Positions 61,016 to 64,000 of a DNA stretch of 64,000 nt are shown here, piece by piece. The position numbers and the translations under genes were made by a program. Numbering within the stretch: position 1 is the first letter of the stretch; every line of letters starts with the position of its first letter. Source of the stretch: DASPJQ01 sp035299065 (lineage in GTDB: Bacteria; Bacteroidota; Bacteroidia; Flavobacteriales_D; UBA2798); NCBI GenBank assembly GCA_035299065.1, contig DATGXI010000158.1:16585-80584 (forward strand), read 5' to 3'. The notes under the pieces were generated by a model. It did no database searches. It was not told the origin of the DNA and was given only the letters and a program-made list of their open reading frames with translations.

Positions 61016-63490
61016 ATGCTTAAACAATTACTTGCTTCATGCTTTGCCGTATTTTTTTGTTCGGCACAAATGAATGCCCAACCAGGGGTAAAAGAAACAC
61101 CTTATCAAAACGGTGAAGTGCTTATACAATTAGCACAGGGGTATAGTATTAACGATGTGGTTGGATTTTTTCCGGCCGAACTTGAAATGCGTGCTATAAA
61201 ATGCCTTTCATCGCACATGCGTTACTGGCAATTGGGTTTTAATCATACGGTAATGTCAAATACAGAAGTATTGCGTAAAATGGACGCCATGAAGCAAGTG
61301 AGGATTGCCCAGAACAATCACTTTATTGAAGAACGCTTAACCGTACCAAACGACCCGAGTTTTACCAGCCAATGGCATCATAAAAATACAGGAGCATCAG
61401 GTGGAACCGTTGATGCCGACATTGACAGTGACGAGGCATGGGATATTACCACAGGCGGATTGACAAACTGCGGAGATACTATTGTTGTGGCTCTGGTTGA
61501 AGGAGGAGGAGCATTTTATAACCATGCCGATTTGAAAGCGAATTTCTGGCATAATTATGAGGAAATTCCCGGCAATGGAATTGATGACGATGGGAATGGT
61601 TATACCGATGATTTTGATGGATGGGATGTATTGAGTGGTGATGACAATCATTCAACGGGTGGACATGGAACACAGTGTTTTGGTATGATGGGAGCGCGTG
61701 GAAACAATACCCTGGGCGTGTCGGGCATTAACTGGAATGTAAAAGTTATGCTTGTTTCAGGTTTTGGTGTTGATGAGGCAGGTGTAATTGCTGCCTATGA
61801 CTACCCGTTAACCATGCGTAAGCGCTATAACCAAACCAATGGAGCAAGCGGGGCATTTGTTGTGGCAACCAGCGCCTCATGGGGAATTGATTATGCTGAC
61901 CCGGCTGCTTACCCTTTATGGTGTAATTATTACGATACACTTGGCGCTTTCGGCATTTTAAATGTAGGCGCAACTACCAACAATACAGTGAACGTTGATG
62001 CGGTTGGTGATATGCCAACGGCTTGTTCAAGTCCATATATGGTTTCGGTAACGCGTACCGGTAATACCGATAACCAGGCAGGTGGATATGGTTTAACCAC
62101 CATTGATTTTGGTGCGCCCGGTATAAACGTTTATACAACATCAGGAACAAGTTCAAGCACCTATGGATCTACAACAGGAACCTCTTTCTCATGCCCGCTA
62201 ACAGCAGGAACCATAGCATTAATGTATTCGGTGCCTTGTGAAAGCATGATGAACCTTGTAAAAACCGACCCGCAGGCCGGTGCCGACTATATACTTGCCA
62301 AATTAATGGCCGGTGTTGATGTGGTAACCAGTATGACCGGTAAATCGGTTACAAACGGTCGTCTTAACGCCTATAAATGTGTGAACGGAATTTTAACCGC
62401 GTGTACACCTCTTACGTGTAATGTACCCACCGGTGTAAGTGCAGTTATTGCAAGTGCAACCAGTGTGAACTTAACCTGGACCAACGGTGGAAATTCAGTG
62501 GCTTATTATTATTACTATCGCCCCGTTGGAGCACCTACCTGGGATTCGGTGTACACCATGAATACAAATGCTACTATTGGATCGTTAACAGCCTGTACAA
62601 ACTACGAGTTTATGGTTGCCGGAATTTGTTGTGATGGTCCGGGTTCATATTCATCAATTGTAACAGCAATGACAGACTGCTGCAATGTTCCGCCAACAGG
62701 TTTAAGCGCAAGCGCAACCGGAGAAACAAGCGGTACAGCTACATGGACAGCAGTTGCGGGAGCAACCTATACCATTCAATATGTTCCAACGTCAGGAGGA
62801 ACAACCGTAACGGTTACTTCAGGAACAAACGCAGTAAACCTTACCGGGCTTGCACCTTGTACCCAATACAACGTACAAATACAAGCCAATTGTTCGGTTA
62901 GCAACAGTACATACACATCAACCGCAACATTTACCACTGATTGTTGTACAACAGCACCAACCAGCATAACCACATCGGCCGTTACGGTAACAACAACTGA
63001 TGTTACATTCAGCACCGTTGGTGGGGCAACAAGTTATAATTTGCAATACAAGCCGGTAGCCAGCGGCACATTCATTACACTTATGGGTGTTACTTCTCCA
63101 TACACACTTACAGGGCTCGATACGTGTACCGCGTACGAAGTGCAGGTACAAGCCGATTGTGGTGCAGGAGGATCAACTCCGTTTACAGCAAGTACTAACT
63201 TTACCACAACAGGCTGTGGAACAGCAATAGCTGAAGCAACTAACAACATAAGCATTGGTATATATCCAAACCCTGCTACTGATGAATTTACCGTAAGTGT
63301 TTACAGCGAGCCAGTTAATACGGGAACCATTACGTTAACCAACGCTTTGGGTGAGGTGGTAAATACTACCAATCTTGGTGGAAAAAGCACCGTGGTTAAA
63401 ACCTTTGGTATGGCCAATGGCGTATATAGCTACCTTGTGAAACTTTCGGATGGTAGGGTGCGTAAGGGAAGAATAGTAATAAGCCGATAA
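61016..63490 (+). CDS. secreted subtilase (S8) with FN3 domains and T9SS type A sorting domain
   Basis: 824 residues. Signal peptide QLLASCFAVFFCSAQMNAQ; propeptide to about 115; PNDPSFTSQWHHKNTG opens the catalytic domain. His217 (GGHGTQCFG) and Ser390 (GTSFSCPLTAG) are in place, but the position of the catalytic Asp reads VALVEGGGAF with Glu162, and one residue is added after it. An EF-hand-like calcium loop NGIDDDGNGYTDDFDGWD lies near 190-207. Three fibronectin III-like units (about 465-735) and a type A sorting domain (YPNPATDEFTV to VISR) follow. Exported by T9SS. Activity is uncertain because of the Asp-to-Glu change. Confidence 0.92.
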   Translation: MLKQLLASCFAVFFCSAQMNAQPGVKETPYQNGEVLIQLAQGYSINDVVGFFPAELEMRAIKCLSSHMRYWQLGFNHTVMSNTEVLRKMDAMKQVRIAQNNHFIEERLTVPNDPSFTSQWHHKNTGASGGTVDADIDSDEAWDITTGGLTNCGDTIVVALVEGGGAFYNHADLKANFWHNYEEIPGNGIDDDGNGYTDDFDGWDVLSGDDNHSTGGHGTQCFGMMGARGNNTLGVSGINWNVKVMLVSGFGVDEAGVIAAYDYPLTMRKRYNQTNGASGAFVVATSASWGIDYADPAAYPLWCNYYDTLGAFGILNVGATTNNTVNVDAVGDMPTACSSPYMVSVTRTGNTDNQAGGYGLTTIDFGAPGINVYTTSGTSSSTYGSTTGTSFSCPLTAGTIALMYSVPCESMMNLVKTDPQAGADYILAKLMAGVDVVTSMTGKSVTNGRLNAYKCVNGILTACTPLTCNVPTGVSAVIASATSVNLTWTNGGNSVAYYYYYRPVGAPTWDSVYTMNTNATIGSLTACTNYEFMVAGICCDGPGSYSSIVTAMTDCCNVPPTGLSASATGETSGTATWTAVAGATYTIQYVPTSGGTTVTVTSGTNAVNLTGLAPCTQYNVQIQANCSVSNSTYTSTATFTTDCCTTAPTSITTSAVTVTTTDVTFSTVGGATSYNLQYKPVASGTFITLMGVTSPYTLTGLDTCTAYEVQVQADCGAGGSTPFTASTNFTTTGCGTAIAEATNNISIGIYPNPATDEFTVSVYSEPVNTGTITLTNALGEVVNTTNLGGKSTVVKTFGMANGVYSYLVKLSDGRVRKGRIVISR

Positions 63491-63496
63491 TTCATT

Positions 63497-63566
63497 TTGC
63501 TAATTCGCTAATTGCCGAATTTGCTAATTTAAGATACACCAAATACAGCTTGCTAAACTAAGCTGT
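63497..63566. repeat. GCTAATT units and hairpin after the subtilase gene
   Basis: Three spaced copies of GCTAATT (about 63500-63528), then a hairpin ACAGCTT (63545-63551)/AAGCTGT (63560-63566). The GCTAATT units resemble the inverted repeat at 5197-5238. Function unknown. Confidence 0.35.
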
Positions 63567-63575
63567 GCGGAGAGG

Positions 63576-63611
63576 TCCCCGGATGAGTAAAATCGTTCGG
63601 GGATTTTTTTT
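63576..63611 (+). terminator. intrinsic terminator of the subtilase gene
   Basis: 10-bp stem TCCCCGGATG (63576-63585) / CGTTCGGGGA (63594-63603) with two G-T wobbles, eight-base loop, and a run of eight T (63604-63611). Confidence 0.8.
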
Positions 63612-63666
63612 GAAATTGAACCCTGCGTGGTACAATGTTTGTTAAGTACACGTAAAACCAATCCTT

Positions 63667-64000
63667 ATGATTAATAAATTACTCACGAGCCGCTTTCAAA
63701 AGGCTAACTATTTAGTGCGTAAATGCTTTTTTTCAATGTGTTTACTTATCACGTTTACGGTAAATGGACAACTTACCGTTAAAAATGTGCAGGATACCGC
63801 ACGCATACGTTACGAATTAAGCAGCTATAGTTACCATGCAGATTTTATTGGGCATAAAAATTACGGGGCGCCTGTAATTGAAACGGCTGATGGTGGTTTT
63901 GCTGCCTTTGGTAATTGGACCGATGCAAAGGGCGATGCCAGCGCCTTACTTGTCAAACTTGATAAAAACGGCAAAGAGGTATGGCGCAAGGTAATTGCAA
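63667..64000 (+). CDS. secreted protein, 5' part only
   Basis: 111 codons from the ATG at 63667 to the window edge. Signal-like N-terminus KCFFSMCLLITFTVNGQ. Then APVIETADGGFAAFGNWTDAKGDASALLVKLDKNGKEVW, a repeat unit of the beta-propeller-like Bacteroidota proteins (usual form ADGGxxxxGxxxxxxxDxxLxKxDxxGxxxW) that commonly end in a T9SS sorting domain. The rest is outside the window. Confidence 0.75.
   Translation, partial: MINKLLTSRFQKANYLVRKCFFSMCLLITFTVNGQLTVKNVQDTARIRYELSSYSYHADFIGHKNYGAPVIETADGGFAAFGNWTDAKGDASALLVKLDKNGKEVWRKVIA

Overview
The window looks like a chromosomal segment of a Bacteroidota bacterium. The evidence is two type IX secretion C-terminal sorting domains of type A and one of type B, a giant PKD-repeat surface protein, TPR-sensor histidine kinases, a TonB-dependent receptor with an N-terminal carboxypeptidase-regulatory-like domain, DUF5606 and DUF983 proteins, and several promoters with the Bacteroidota -7 element TAnnTTTG. 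No phage, plasmid, insertion sequence, CRISPR array or rRNA gene was seen. Most genes are intact; two are cut by the window edges (positions 1 and 64000).

Layout. 1-2668 (minus): fatty-acid beta-oxidation (thiolase, then acyl-CoA dehydrogenase). 2846-10670 (minus): a peptide-uptake and peptide-degradation block made of a lipoprotein substrate-binding protein, OppB-like and OppC-like permeases, a DUF5606 protein, an M3 oligoendopeptidase and a DedA protein; no ATPase subunit is present. 10829-11576: tRNA-Ser(GCT), a four-helix-bundle protein, tRNA-Pro(TGG) and a striking 135-bp nested palindrome. 11689-17932: small metabolic and stress genes (pirin, GNAT, topoisomerase IB, DJ-1/AraC regulator, SRPBCC, two VOC proteins), with a structured-RNA candidate before the SRPBCC gene. 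18032-25709: a TPR histidine kinase with its NarL-type response regulator and two exported proteins, a TetR regulator, a second orphan TPR histidine kinase and another exported protein. 25728-34439: a DUF5655-like protein, a HEMIH protein, a fatty-acid desaturase, a TonB-dependent receptor operon (receptor, TPR protein, S33-type hydrolase) and a T9SS-secreted protein. 34675-38082: TetR-MFS efflux pair with visible operator, DUF983, AraC regulator. 38450-42983: FIST protein, multi-PAS histidine kinase, single-domain response regulator and a small unknown, a tightly coupled sensory cassette. 43052-46887: DPP4-type peptidase with lipoprotein, and a Fic enzyme whose promoter is buried in a phased array of ATACG repeats. 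47022-56312 (minus): the 2113-residue PKD protein, a truncated TPR protein that seems to have lost its phosphatase domain, and the RarA ATPase. 56441-60914: an SGNH-SGNH-MBOAT O-acylation operon. 61016-64000: a subtilase with an unusual acid residue, a terminator, and the start of another secreted protein.

How it fits together: this is mostly housekeeping and cell-surface functions of a peptide-using, protein-secreting heterotroph. The sequence-level surprises are the three-armed palindrome after tRNA-Pro, the helically phased eight-copy array in front of fic, a transporter gene that appears to start with ATC, a TPR protein that stops exactly where a PP2C/SpoIIE domain is expected, and a subtilase with Glu in place of the catalytic Asp.
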